The notes under the pieces were generated by a model. The model was not told where the DNA came from, did not search any database, and saw only the letters and a list, made by a program, of their open reading frames with translations. 64,000 bases of DNA from contig CALIVT010000004.1 in assembly GCA_938048185.1 (NCBI GenBank), forward strand, positions 25,519 through 89,518, in the 5' to 3' direction. How positions within the stretch are numbered: position 1 is the first letter of the stretch; each line of letters starts with the position of its first letter. The DNA is from an uncultured Arenicella sp. (lineage in GTDB: Bacteria; Pseudomonadota; Gammaproteobacteria; Arenicellales; Arenicellaceae). This document shows, in pieces, positions 18,826 through 29,700 of this stretch. A program made the translations under genes and the position numbers.

Positions 18826-20370
18826 ATGTCAAAGAAACTGCTGAAATCTACTGCCATTGTCAGTTTTATGACGCTTATCTCGCGCGTCAGCGGCTTGGTG
18901 CGTGATGTCGTAATGGCAAGTATTTTAGGCTCGAGCGGCGTCGCCGACGCCTTTTTCGTGGCGTTTCGAATCCCGAATTTCTTGCGTCGTATTTTTGGCG
19001 AAGGTGCATTTTCGCAAGCTTTCGTACCGGTGTTTTCTGAATTAACCGAATCGAACACCCTTGAAGCGCAAAAGTTCGTAAATGCGAGCGCAGGCATTCT
19101 AGCGCTCATTACCTTAGTCTTGACGGTCTTAGGCGTGGTGTTTGCGCCGTTTTTAGTTGGCTTGTACGCGCCGGGGTATAAAGCCGACCCCGTGCAAATG
19201 GCGACCACAGTCGACGCGCTGCGGTTTATGTTTCCATACCTCTTTTGTATCTCTTTAGTGGCAATGTCCGCCGGAGTTCTAAATACCTTGAATCGCTTTG
19301 CGGTGCCTGCGGTTACCCCAGTCTTATTGAATATCTGTTTGATTCTAGCGATGTGGGTTCTCGTACCGCTTATGGACAGTGCCGCGCGGGCGCTTGCCGT
19401 AGGCGTTTTGGTGGCAGGGGTATTGCAGTTGGCGTTTCAAATACCCAGTCTGCGCAAAGAGGGGTATTTGCCGAGCTTTTCGTTGGACACCTCGAACCCG
19501 TCGGTTAAGAAGGTATTTAGTTTGATGTTGCCTGCGGTTTTTAGCGTATCTGTCGCGCAAATCAACATGTTTGTAAACACGGTATTGGCCTCGTTCCTGG
19601 TGACTGGCAGTGTTTCGTGGTTGTACTATTCTGACCGGCTGATGGAGTTCCCGGTAGGCGTGTTCGGTATTGCTTTAGCGTCGGTAGTGTTGCCGAGTTT
19701 GTCGAAAGAGCACGTAACCGGAAGTCCCGAGAGTTTTTCTTCGATGATGGATTGGGCGTTGCGTTGGGTGATTTTAATTGCGGTGCCTGCCACCTTTGCC
19801 TTGTATTTATTGGCAACCCCGTTGCTCACGACTATTTTTATGCGCAACGCGTTTAGCGCCAACGATGTGGTGATGTCGGCGTTGGCGTTGAAGGCTTTTT
19901 CGATTGGTATTTGCGGCTTTATTTTTGTCAAAGTTTTGGCGCCAGGTTTCTTCGCGCGACAAGACACCAAAACCCCGATGAAGATTGCGGTCGTATCGGT
20001 TGCGGTCAACGTTGTTATGAGTCTTATTTTGGTTAAAAGCCTGCAACACACCGGCCTTGCATTAGCGATATCGATCGCAGCGTGGGTGAACGCGACGCTT
20101 TTACTTGTGGTGCTGCTTATTCGCGGGGTCTACACCCCTGAGCAAGGTTGGTTGTGGTTTTTATGTCGTATTGCGCTTGCGGTCGCCATTATGTGTGCGG
20201 CGTTAAATTTTTTCAGCCATCCTGCCGAGTCATGGTATCAGTGGGGCTTGCTTGATCGTATTTTACGTTTGAGCATATTGGTTGCGGCCGGAGGCTTGAG
20301 CTATTGCCTATGTTTATTAGCCCTGGGTTTACGACCAAAGCAGTTGTTACTTGGCCGCAGTCGCCAATAA
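18826..20370 (+). CDS. murJ: Lipid II flippase MurJ
   Basis: MOP-superfamily membrane protein that flips lipid II across the inner membrane for peptidoglycan synthesis. It has 514 residues with about 14 hydrophobic segments. Hallmarks are TLISRVSGLVRDVVMA near the start, FFVAFRIPNFLRRIFGEGAF near 45, and GVFGIALASVVLPSLS near 275. It lies next to rpsT and upstream of ribF-ileS, as in many gammaproteobacteria. Confidence 0.97.
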   Translation: MSKKLLKSTAIVSFMTLISRVSGLVRDVVMASILGSSGVADAFFVAFRIPNFLRRIFGEGAFSQAFVPVFSELTESNTLEAQKFVNASAGILALITLVLTVLGVVFAPFLVGLYAPGYKADPVQMATTVDALRFMFPYLFCISLVAMSAGVLNTLNRFAVPAVTPVLLNICLILAMWVLVPLMDSAARALAVGVLVAGVLQLAFQIPSLRKEGYLPSFSLDTSNPSVKKVFSLMLPAVFSVSVAQINMFVNTVLASFLVTGSVSWLYYSDRLMEFPVGVFGIALASVVLPSLSKEHVTGSPESFSSMMDWALRWVILIAVPATFALYLLATPLLTTIFMRNAFSANDVVMSALALKAFSIGICGFIFVKVLAPGFFARQDTKTPMKIAVVSVAVNVVMSLILVKSLQHTGLALAISIAAWVNATLLLVVLLIRGVYTPEQGWLWFLCRIALAVAIMCAALNFFSHPAESWYQWGLLDRILRLSILVAAGGLSYCLCLLALGLRPKQLLLGRSRQ

Positions 20371-20383
20371 CTAAGGATTGGCA

Positions 20384-20776
20384 ATGCACGTCGAAATCGG
20401 ACTTAAAGATAAATTGTTCAATCTCACGGAGGCGCGAGAATTACTGTTGTTGGTACAAAACGTCACCAAGACTCAGGAAAGTTTGCTTTCACCTATCCAA
20501 GATCGCCTCAAACGAATGTTGGCGAACGACCCTCGCCGCAGCGCCTTTGAGAGGCAATACGAACTTATTGTTGAACAGTGGCGCAATAAAGTAGAGTTGC
20601 TCGGTGCGCGCGTCTCAGGCCTGTGGATCGTCGAATTCGATGTGGGCGAAGGCAGTTTATCTTGGCGTTATCCCGAACTTTCGCTTAACCATTTTCGTGG
20701 TCGTGGCGCTGCCTTCTCAGAACGAGTAAAATTGTGCGACTACATCGAAGAGCATGACCCAGACTGGGCGCGCTAA
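20384..20776 (+). CDS. Small DUF2203-like protein
   Basis: A 130-residue soluble protein with no signal peptide. The start LFNLTEARELLLLVQNVTKT resembles the opening helix of DUF2203 proteins, and the second half (GLWIVEFDVGEGSLSWRYPE) resembles their Gly-Leu-Val-x-Phe...Leu-x-Trp strand pair. The match is partial, so the family name is tentative and the function unknown. I use the ATG six bases after an in-frame TTG. It is 13 bases from the murJ stop and followed by ribF, so it is probably in that operon. Confidence 0.7.
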   Translation: MHVEIGLKDKLFNLTEARELLLLVQNVTKTQESLLSPIQDRLKRMLANDPRRSAFERQYELIVEQWRNKVELLGARVSGLWIVEFDVGEGSLSWRYPELSLNHFRGRGAAFSERVKLCDYIEEHDPDWAR

Positions 20777-20849
20777 GACGTTTATCGTTTCTAATTTAAG
20801 TCATAATTTTTCATTACTCACAATTTCTATAAGGTTTGAAGACAAACGA

Positions 20850-21773
20850 ATGTTGATTCGCGGAATCGAGAAGCTAACAGCAAAACACACTCCTTGTGTT
20901 GCCACTATTGGTAACTTTGATGGCGTGCACCTTGGGCACCAACATGTCATCAATACCTTGCTTGAACGCAGTCAGTGTATGGGACTTAAATCCACCGTGA
21001 TCACTTTTGAGCCGTTGGCTAAGGAGTTTTTTAAACCGAACTCGATTGACCGACTAACGACCGTCGAGCAGCGCGCGGAGCTGCTCGCTCAGCTCGGTGT
21101 AGACCAAGTGTTGTGCATCGATTTCGATGCCGATTTTGCGGCGTATTCGCCTAAGGGCTTTGTCCACGATGTGCTAATTGATGGCTTGGGAGTTAAACAC
21201 CTAAGTGTCGGCGATGATTTTAAGTTTGGCAAAGGCCGTGCAGGCGACTTTGCGATGTTACAAAGCATAGGTGCTGAACACGATTTTACGGTTACGGCGC
21301 ACGACACCTTCGAGATTGATGGGCAACGTGTGAGTAGCGGTCGTATTCGTGTTGCTTTAAATCAGAGTAATTTTGATTTGGCTGAGGCTTTACTAGGCCG
21401 GCCATATTCGGTTTCGGGTAATATTTCTAAAGGCCAACAGCGCGGACGCACTATTAATTATCCGACGGCGAATATTATTTTACCGCTAACGAAGTCGCCG
21501 CTTAGTGGCGTTTTTGCAGTGCTGGCAACGCTGAGTCATGGTCAAGTGTTGAGCGGTGTCGCCAACCTCGGAACACGGCCGACGGTAGGCGGCAAAGAGA
21601 ACCGATTAGAGGTACACTTATTTGACTTTAATCAAGATATTTACGGTCAAGAATTACAAGTTCGCTTCGTTGACAAGATTCGTGACGAGCTTAAATTTGA
21701 CTCATTTGAGGCTTTAACCGAGCAGATTCATAAGGATGCAGAGCGCGCACGTGAAATTTTGTCGATTATTTAG
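20850..21773 (+). CDS. ribF: Riboflavin kinase/FAD synthetase RibF
   Basis: Bifunctional cytoplasmic enzyme that converts riboflavin to FMN and FMN to FAD. The 307 residues carry the nucleotidyltransferase start ATIGNFDGVHLGHQ, the ERLT-like DRLTTVEQRAELL region, SSGRIRVAL near 165, and the kinase domain with GQQRGRTINYPTANI near 195. I start at the ATG of MLIRGIEKL; a longer frame reaches back into the previous gene but lacks family similarity there. It is the classical gene before ileS. Confidence 0.95.
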   Translation: MLIRGIEKLTAKHTPCVATIGNFDGVHLGHQHVINTLLERSQCMGLKSTVITFEPLAKEFFKPNSIDRLTTVEQRAELLAQLGVDQVLCIDFDADFAAYSPKGFVHDVLIDGLGVKHLSVGDDFKFGKGRAGDFAMLQSIGAEHDFTVTAHDTFEIDGQRVSSGRIRVALNQSNFDLAEALLGRPYSVSGNISKGQQRGRTINYPTANIILPLTKSPLSGVFAVLATLSHGQVLSGVANLGTRPTVGGKENRLEVHLFDFNQDIYGQELQVRFVDKIRDELKFDSFEALTEQIHKDAERAREILSII

Positions 21774-21894
21774 CTTTATTGCTTAAAAACCGAGCTTTTC
21801 TATGCACTTATGCCGGTAACTAACATAAAATAATCGGCTACCAAAAGCACGGGCATATCCGTGCCTCGTTGATTATAGATTTAGTTAAAAAAGA

Positions 21895-24735
21895 ATGAGC
21901 AAAGACAAGCCCGGCAGTCAGTATAAAGACACCATTAATTTGCCGCAGACGGCGTTCCCAATGAAAGCGGGTTTGCCTAACCGTGAGCCGCAAATTCTAA
22001 AAAAATGGGCCAGCCTAGACACCTACCACGCATTGCAAGCGCAACGAGCTGATGCCAAGCCATTTATTCTGCACGACGGGCCTCCGTACGCCAATGGCAA
22101 TATTCATACCGGTCATGCGATGCAGAAAATTCTCAAAGACATCATCGTTAAGTCAAAGAACTTAGCCGGTTTTCGCGCGCCTTATATCCCCGGTTGGGAT
22201 TGCCACGGATTACCAATCGAGATTCAAGTCGAGAAAAAACACGGCAAGGCTGGGCAGAAAATTGACAAGAAAACCTTTCGTCAAAAGTGTCGCGAATACG
22301 CAGCGCGTCAGGTTGATGGTCAAAAGAAAGACTTCATTCGTTTAGGCGTGCAAGGTGACTGGGAGACTCCATACCTCACTATGGATTATAAAACTGAGGC
22401 TGATACGGTTCGCAGTTTGTCTAAGATTGTTGAGTCCGGGCATTTATACCATGGTCTGATGCCGGTTTATTGGTGTCCGGCTTGCGCCTCCGCATTGGCC
22501 GAAGCGGAAGTAGAGTATCAAGACAAAGTGTCGCCCGCGATCGACGTTAAATTTACTGTGGTTGATACGGCTGATTTTGCTCAACGTGTCGATCTTGATG
22601 CGTCTAAACTTGCGAAACCTAGTGTGGTGATTTGGACGACAACGCCTTGGACGTTACCGGCCAATGAAGCGGTATCATTGCACCCGGAATTAAGCTATGT
22701 GTTAGTGCAGGCAGGCGACCAGCAACTGATACTGGCGGAAGAGCTTGTCGAGTCGGCGCTAGCGCGTTACGAACTCGCTGATAGCCATGAAGTGTTGGCG
22801 AGGTTTGATGGCCAAGCGCTCGAACTCTTAGCCTTACAGCATCCGTTCTACCAAAAGCAGGTGCCGGTAATTTTGGGCGATCATGTGACCATCGATGCCG
22901 GTACCGGTGCAGTGCATACGGCACCCGCGCACGGCGCTGAAGATTTCGCGGTGGGTAAACGTTACAACATTCCGGTGAATAACCCAGTTGGCTCTAACGG
23001 TACGTATTTAGAATCCACTGAATTGTTCGCCGGTGAATTTGTGTTTAAAGCCAACCCACATGTGGTTGACGTATTGAAGCAGCACGGCGCACTATTAAAG
23101 CACGTCGAATACGAACACAGTTACCCACATTGTTGGCGCCATAAAACACCGATGATTTATCGTGCGACCGCGCAATGGTTTATCGGCATGGAGCATCTAA
23201 AAGGCGATCAAGGTCTGCGCTATCAAGCGTTAAAAGCAATTGATGACGTAAGTTGGGAGCCTAGTTGGGGTAAAGCACGCATTCAAACCATGGTTGAGAA
23301 TCGCCCAGACTGGTGCGTGTCTCGACAACGTAACTGGGGCGTGCCAATTACTATTTACTTGCACAAAGAAACGGGCGACTTACACCCGCAAACGCCTGCG
23401 CTTATGGAGCAAGTGGCGCAGCGCATTGAGCAAGAAGGCTTGCAAGCATGGTATGACCTAGACGACACCGAGCTGCTTGGCGACGAGGTTGGCGATTACG
23501 ATAAGGTGTTAGATACCTTAGACGTCTGGTTTGATTCGGGTGTCACCCATAGCAGTGTGGTCAGCGCCCGTGAAGAGCTCGAGTTCCCAGCGGATTTGTA
23601 CTTAGAAGGCTCGGATCAGCATCGCGGGTGGTTTCAATCGAGCTTGCTTTCAAGTGTTGCCATGAACGATGGCAAACCGCCGTATAAGTCAGTATTAACT
23701 CATGGTTTTGTGGTTGATAAAGACGGCCGTAAGATGTCGAAGTCGCTCGGCAATGTTATCGCCCCGCAAGAGGTATTTAACTCCTTAGGTGCAGATGTTT
23801 TGCGTTTGTGGGTTGCGGCTACGGACTATAAGTCAGAAATGAGTCTCTCAGACGAGATTTTGCAGCGCACCAGTGAGTCGTATCGCCGTATTCGCAATAC
23901 CACGCGTTACTTGCTTGGTAATTTGCATGGCTTTGAGCCAAGTCAAGCACTAGCGTATGACGATATGCTTAGCCTTGACCAATGGGCGGTGCGTTTAGCG
24001 GCCAAGATGCAGAAACAAATTGAAACGTCGTATGAGACCTATCAGTTCCATCAAATCTACCAAAGGTTGCACCATTTTTGTGTGGTAGAAATGGGCGGGT
24101 TTTATTTAGACATTATCAAAGACCGTCTCTACACGCTTGCACCAACCTCAAGCGCACGTTTGTCAGCGCAAACCGCAATGCAGCATATTCTTGAGAGTTT
24201 GGTACGCAGTGTTACGCCGATTTTAAGTTTTACCGCCGAAGAAGTTTGGGGGCACATGAGCGGCGAGCGCGAAGAGAGCGTTTTATTCGCAACTCGCTAT
24301 ACTGGCCTTGATGATATTTCGGTTGACACCGCCGCTGATGATGAGTGGGATGCCATTATTGCGATTCGCAACGAGATTTCGAAGCAAATCGAAGCATTGC
24401 GAGTAGCTGGCGATATCGGTTCTGCGCTTGACGCGAACGTGAGTCTGTTTGCTGACGGTGACACATTTTCAACCTTAGAGAAATTAAGCGACGAGTTACG
24501 TTTTGTGCTGATTACGTCTGACGCCAGCTTAGAGCCTTTAAACGCCGCTAGCGAATCTGCGGTTCAAAGTGATATTAGCTCACTCAAGATCGCAGTAAGC
24601 GTCTCAAGTGATGAGAAATGTGTGCGTTGTTGGCACCGACGCGCCGACGTTGGCGATGTCGCCGAACATCCTGAGCTTTGTGTTCGTTGTGTGTCGAATG
24701 TGAGCGGTGACGGTGAGATCAGGAATCACGCATAA
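21895..24735 (+). CDS. ileS: Isoleucyl-tRNA synthetase
   Basis: Class I aminoacyl-tRNA synthetase of 946 residues. The HIGH motif appears as HTGH (71-74) in PPYANGNIHTGH, and KMSKS is at 613-617. The editing domain includes TTPWTLPANEA near 245, with GTGAVHTAPAHG near 335. The C-terminal zinc knuckle has Cys pairs in CVRCWHRR and LCVRC near 905-930, the bacterial form. A short hairpin (GCACGG/CCGTGC, ~21847-21864) lies in the 121-base leader; no T-box is seen. Confidence 0.98.
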   Translation: MSKDKPGSQYKDTINLPQTAFPMKAGLPNREPQILKKWASLDTYHALQAQRADAKPFILHDGPPYANGNIHTGHAMQKILKDIIVKSKNLAGFRAPYIPGWDCHGLPIEIQVEKKHGKAGQKIDKKTFRQKCREYAARQVDGQKKDFIRLGVQGDWETPYLTMDYKTEADTVRSLSKIVESGHLYHGLMPVYWCPACASALAEAEVEYQDKVSPAIDVKFTVVDTADFAQRVDLDASKLAKPSVVIWTTTPWTLPANEAVSLHPELSYVLVQAGDQQLILAEELVESALARYELADSHEVLARFDGQALELLALQHPFYQKQVPVILGDHVTIDAGTGAVHTAPAHGAEDFAVGKRYNIPVNNPVGSNGTYLESTELFAGEFVFKANPHVVDVLKQHGALLKHVEYEHSYPHCWRHKTPMIYRATAQWFIGMEHLKGDQGLRYQALKAIDDVSWEPSWGKARIQTMVENRPDWCVSRQRNWGVPITIYLHKETGDLHPQTPALMEQVAQRIEQEGLQAWYDLDDTELLGDEVGDYDKVLDTLDVWFDSGVTHSSVVSAREELEFPADLYLEGSDQHRGWFQSSLLSSVAMNDGKPPYKSVLTHGFVVDKDGRKMSKSLGNVIAPQEVFNSLGADVLRLWVAATDYKSEMSLSDEILQRTSESYRRIRNTTRYLLGNLHGFEPSQALAYDDMLSLDQWAVRLAAKMQKQIETSYETYQFHQIYQRLHHFCVVEMGGFYLDIIKDRLYTLAPTSSARLSAQTAMQHILESLVRSVTPILSFTAEEVWGHMSGEREESVLFATRYTGLDDISVDTAADDEWDAIIAIRNEISKQIEALRVAGDIGSALDANVSLFADGDTFSTLEKLSDELRFVLITSDASLEPLNAASESAVQSDISSLKIAVSVSSDEKCVRCWHRRADVGDVAEHPELCVRCVSNVSGDGEIRNHA

Positions 24736-24738
24736 ATT

Positions 24739-25221
24739 ATGAAACATCTAAAGTGGCTTTGGTTGAGCTTGGTCGTGATCGTTCTCGACCAAGTGACTAA
24801 ATATTGGGCTGAACATATTCTAGGCTGGGACGGGTACGTGCCTATTTTGCCTATTTTTGATTTTACATTGGTGCATAACACGGGCTCAGCGTTTGGTTTT
24901 CTTGGTGGTTTAGGCGGCTGGCAGCATGTGTTTTTCGTTAGTTTAGCGGTGATTATTTCAATTGCGCTTATCATAGCGATCGGCCGCTTGAAGCATTTTG
25001 AACGCCACTTAGCCGTGGCGTATTCACTGGTGGTCGGCGGCGCAATCGGCAATGCGATAGATCGCGTGGTTTATCAGTATGTAGTAGATTTTATCCACTT
25101 TTTCTATAAAGATTGGCACTATCCGCATTTCAACATTGCCGACATTGCAATTTTCATTGGCGCCTTTCTATTAATTGCAGAGGCATTCGGTAGACCTTTT
25201 TTGAATGAGCAACAGACATGA
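24739..25221 (+). CDS. lspA: Lipoprotein signal peptidase LspA
   Basis: Inner-membrane aspartyl peptidase that cleaves prolipoproteins. The 160 residues hold four hydrophobic segments and the conserved blocks [24 protein letters not shown] and [12 protein letters not shown], whose Asp residues form the catalytic pair. It starts three bases after ileS and overlaps ispH by four bases. The lipoprotein genes in this window (the M16 protease and the SLT-like protein) are among its likely substrates. Confidence 0.97.
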   Translation: MKHLKWLWLSLVVIVLDQVTKYWAEHILGWDGYVPILPIFDFTLVHNTGSAFGFLGGLGGWQHVFFVSLAVIISIALIIAIGRLKHFERHLAVAYSLVVGGAIGNAIDRVVYQYVVDFIHFFYKDWHYPHFNIADIAIFIGAFLLIAEAFGRPFLNEQQT

Positions 25222-26144
25222 AAATTTTACTCGCTAACCCGCGCGGCTTTTGTGCTGGCGTAGACCGAGCTATCGATATTGTTGAACGCGCCTTAGAGCT
25301 ATTCGACGCGCCCATTTATGTGCGTCACGAAGTTGTGCATAACCGTTTCGTGGTTGATGACCTAAAAGACAAGGGCGCGGTATTCGTCGACGAACTTAAC
25401 GAGGTTCCCGATGGTGCCACGGTCATATTCAGCGCCCACGGCGTATCGCAAGCAGTTCAAGATGAAGCAGCGGGGCGCGACCTAAAAGTATTCGACGCTA
25501 CCTGCCCGTTGGTTACTAAAGTTCACATGGAAGTAATTCGCTATCGAGACCGAGGCACCGAAGTCGTGCTGATCGGACACAACGGCCACCCAGAAGTGGA
25601 GGGCACCTTAGGGCAGGCCGATTCTGGCATGCATTTGATTGAAGAGCCAAAAGACGTGGCGAACTTAGTGGTTAAAAACCCAGACAATCTCGCATACGTG
25701 ACGCAAACAACGCTATCGGTCGATGACACCAAAATTGTTATTGAGGCTTTGAAAGAACGCTTCCCAAAAATTCAAGGTCCCAGAAAAGACGATATCTGTT
25801 ACGCCACGCAAAATCGCCAAGATGCGGTTAGAGCATTATCTCGAGACGCCGACGTGGTTATTGTTGTTGGCTCGACTAATAGCTCTAATTCAAATCGTTT
25901 GCGCGAGCTATCAGAGAATATGGGTGTGCCGAGTTATCTCGTAGACAAGCCTGAGCAAATCAAGCGCGATTGGTTTGACGGGGTCGATATTGTCGGCGTC
26001 ACCGCGGGCGCGTCAGCACCAGAGATATTAGTCAAACAAGTGATTGATCAGATTAAACACTGGGGCGGTACGGTGGTAAACGAAGCAAACGGACCGGTAG
26101 AGAATATCTCCTTTTCTCTACCGATTGAATTGCGAACTTCTTAG
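25218..26144 (+). CDS. ispH: 4-hydroxy-3-methylbut-2-enyl diphosphate reductase IspH
   Basis: Last step of the MEP isoprenoid pathway, giving IPP and DMAPP. The 308 residues contain the iron-sulfur ligand Cys12 in [13 protein letters not shown], a second Cys in DATCPLVTK near 96 and a third in [11 protein letters not shown] near 195. SSNSNRL near 225 and [10 protein letters not shown] near 265 are substrate-site motifs. It directly overlaps lspA; the fkpB gene often found between them is absent. Confidence 0.97.
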   Translation: MKILLANPRGFCAGVDRAIDIVERALELFDAPIYVRHEVVHNRFVVDDLKDKGAVFVDELNEVPDGATVIFSAHGVSQAVQDEAAGRDLKVFDATCPLVTKVHMEVIRYRDRGTEVVLIGHNGHPEVEGTLGQADSGMHLIEEPKDVANLVVKNPDNLAYVTQTTLSVDDTKIVIEALKERFPKIQGPRKDDICYATQNRQDAVRALSRDADVVIVVGSTNSSNSNRLRELSENMGVPSYLVDKPEQIKRDWFDGVDIVGVTAGASAPEILVKQVIDQIKHWGGTVVNEANGPVENISFSLPIELRTS

Positions 26145-26231
26145 TTGCAACAAGGCCCCAGTTACAGAAGCGGCTAATTATATTAACCTTATAAGGTATA
26201 TTACTAAGTCTTCCAAATTAGGAAGAGGGGC

Positions 26232-26720
26232 TTAACTCCTCCAGCACTGCTCAGTTGAGTCGTCTCCATCAGAGTTTATTGCTTCTTTGCGCCCTCGGTA
26301 ATCAAGTCTCCAGCGCGTGCATATGTTGTCATTGGCCTGAGACCTGCCTGCGACCGGTGTCGCAGTGATCCTAAAACACCAAAATGAATCGTCACCACCG
26401 CCAGGCGGGGTTGTTGCACAGTTGGTGTTTTGAATGGTCAAATTATAATAACCGTCTTTAGAAACTAGGCTATTGCAAACCCCAGCATCAAGTACACCCG
26501 CTTGATCGAAATACGTTGGTGGCGATGCCGTTGAGTAGTTTCGTGCTTGCGCCGACGCACAATCGGTCAGCGCGTCCATTACGTCGGTGCGTCTGGCCTT
26601 GCGTATCGAGTCTTGATAGCTTGGTATGGCAATGCTCGCAAGTATGCCGACAATGCCTACCGTAATCATAAGCTCGATAAGTGAAAAGCCTTTGGCGCGG
26701 TTGATGTTTTTGTAATTCAT
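26232..26720 (-). CDS. pilE: Type IV minor pilin PilE
   Basis: A 162-residue prepilin. The leader MNYKNINRAKG is cleaved after Gly11 by PilD; the mature protein starts FSLIELM with Glu at position 5 and a hydrophobic helix ending IPSYQDSIRKARRTD. Four or more Cys residues in the globular part could form disulfides. It is last in the operon, 29 bases after pilY1, as in the Pseudomonas fimU-pilVWXY1Y2E cluster. A related minor pilin name would also be defensible, but position favours pilE. Confidence 0.88.
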   Translation of the reverse strand: MNYKNINRAKGFSLIELMITVGIVGILASIAIPSYQDSIRKARRTDVMDALTDCASAQARNYSTASPPTYFDQAGVLDAGVCNSLVSKDGYYNLTIQNTNCATTPPGGGDDSFWCFRITATPVAGRSQANDNICTRWRLDYRGRKEAINSDGDDSTEQCWRS

Positions 26721-26749
26721 ATTGTTAGCCTATCTGCTAGTTAGCCGTT

Positions 26750-29700
26750 TTATCGATCTTCAGCTTGTTGGTAAAGTTCACGCCAACTTGAACGTGTTAC
26801 TTTTATGTCCGCGATATTGGTTCCTCTATTGGTTCCATCATCACACGGGCTATTGATTGCTTCGTCAGGATCAAAGGTGACGGTTCCATCACAACGCGTT
26901 CGGCCTTGTATGACGCTGCCGTCGGGGCGTTGTACTATTATTTTGCCGGAATTACTGCCGAGCGCCTCACTGGTGAAAACAGTTGGCGCGCTTACTAGGC
27001 CGTCACCTAAACTAACTTGGGTTTCTAAGATGTCGCCATTAGGCGTAGTGGTGCCTAATGTTCCAAACGGCGAAGCGGTCCCCGTGGTTTGGTTTACGAC
27101 AAATAAATCTGAACTACCCTCACCGCCAATACATATATCAAGACGATCTTCTGACGCGGGGGTAAATCCGGTAAAGAGTAATTGGTCTTGAACAACTGCT
27201 GTTCGATCTATTACACGAAGGCTAGGTTCTCCGGGCGCAATACCCAATGGTAAATCACGGAACCAGCCTTGTGTCGAGCGCACAACTAACTCACTAAGCT
27301 CAGCAAAGGTTTCCGCTGTACCACCTAATGGCGAACTCACAGGGTTAACCAGGTTACCGTCTGGTCTAACTTGAACATCCGTAACATCAATAAGGCTTGA
27401 GCTGCGAACGGTCGTGTAAAGCAGTAAATCGGAATTTTCACGGTCTTGATCAGGGCCTGAACCACTTACAGTATTTAGCGCATCAATATCGGTTTGGTTC
27501 ACTGGCTCTATGAGGCCATAGAAGCGTTCTTGATCGCTAATGGTTTCATCGGCTCGCTTTAAATACTGGCCCGTTCCAAAATACACCCAGCTGCCAAGGA
27601 CGTCGTTACCTAACGACTCACGGCTAAGCGTCACCGGGCGTTGGACAACTGGCCGGTTAGCGTCGAACAATAGGTTGGTTGCGCGCGAGCGTGGGAAAAA
27701 ACGATACACCGCACCGGTTTCCCGGTCCAAGTTACCGGGCGCTGAGCCAGGTAATACGCTTTGTTCTCTGCCAACCGTGCCAAAGTACGCAACGTCATCA
27801 TTTCGAAAGCCCAGTAATCGATTATCCCAGTCTCTGCTCGCAATATCACCAACATGGCTATTGGGGATCGGGTTAGCATTGCCAGTAGTAATCAAATCTA
27901 CTTCTATGTCTCTTGTTTCTAAATCATAGGTAAATATTTTCGCGTCTTCGTTAGTTGTAAGGGTTTTAACCTCGGTAGGGCCCGATCCAAAGACCAGCTT
28001 CCAATCACCATCGAAACGTTGCTCGCCTTCGCAGTTTGCTCCGCAGTCATAAAACAAATCGGGTTTCGACGTCGTCAAATTTAGGTCTGGATGTGTGATT
28101 TCAGCTAACACTGTCGGCTCTTGCTCAGGATCTGTAATGTCGATTACGATGTAAGCTGACCTCGCGGTGCTGCGAGTGCCGTCGGCTTCAACTAAGAAAT
28201 CACCCCCGCCTTGGCGCATGGCAACAACTAAAATTGTTCCCCAGCCACCGGGGTGGGTGTCACTCTCGGGGAATATTTTAACGTCGAATGACTGCGGGTC
28301 ACCGTCGACGTAGAATACGTGGCTGTAAAAATTGCTTGTTAGCCATTGCAAATGCGGCAATAAATTATACGGCGCATAAGCCCATAACTCGGCGCCTAAA
28401 GGGTGCGCGGTTTCGTTATTGGAGCCAGTCTGGTTGTATGAGACAACGCTTTCAAATTCAGGGTTTCCAGATGCGTCAACGCCAACCTGGATGTTTTCTC
28501 TTTCGCGAAAGCCGACGTTAAAGGCATGCAGTAAACCGTCATTGGCCCCCACATAGGCAACTTGTCTCCGGTCTGCGTACCGGTTAAGGAAAGTTTCGTA
28601 GCTTTCATCGTTAAAGCTGACATCATAACCTTCGTTCGGGCCTGCGACCACGAGAGGTGTTGAGTTAACCAAGTCGCCAAGGCGGTACGTCACTTCTTGA
28701 CCGTCAATATTAAGGGTTCTGTTGCGCAAGCCTGTGCTGGTAACATCATCGAAACCTCGAACGTAGTTGACAATATTCCGTGCTACAGCGGTATCGCCGA
28801 CGCCGAAAAAACCAAAATTATCATCGTCTATATTTGCCGCAAGGAAATCCATTTGTTCCCCCGTATCCACGCGACCGTTTCTGTTTAAATCCAAATGAGT
28901 AAAGATATACCGCGATGCCCCGGGTGCATTCGGGTTGCTGGGTACAACCGAGTTATATGGTCGTTGCAGCACTGTATCTTGGTTATTGATATTTCTAAGG
29001 CTGTCGCCGCCACTCCATAACGTATTTAACTCAGAGATAGCAACCGGCTCACCACTGTTTGATAGGGTGGGTAGGCCGTTGGTTAGGTCTGTTGATATGG
29101 TTAGGTACTGAATTCGCGGTATGTCACCTTCAAGGTCGAACCGAAAAGCACGGTCTAAATCGGTTAGTACCCCATCTTGATTAGAGTCTTCTCTAAACGT
29201 ACCAAAATCATCTATAAAGTAGGAAAATACTTCGCCTGACCATTGAACTTCTCGTATTTGCCCATCTGGCCCGATTTCCTCTTCGCGCGTTAACTCTTGA
29301 TACGTACCCTGAATAATAATGTTTTCAAACCCGTTTGAACCAGCGAAATTCGCTACCGAAGAGTTTGCCGCACGTTCTTCAAGTAAAATTTTATTCAGTG
29401 ACGCCTCTAATGAATTAAAGAGGTTTTCTGGGTTGATTACAAAGAAGAAGTTATCTGGCAGTCCGTCAGCGCCATCAAGCCCGGTCGTATTGTTGGTATT
29501 GTCCCATTCATCTAACTCGTCGGGCATGTCATCAACGGTAACGGTCTCGCCCTCCGCTAGGTTTTCTTCAAAGCCGCCGTATTTTGCGGCGTAATACAAA
29601 GGTGACTCTAGAACGCCTGCAGTTGAAGGGCTTATGCTGAACGTGTGAGACTGCGGGCCTTGCTGGCCGCCTGCATTAACCGGATTATTATTGCTGTACA

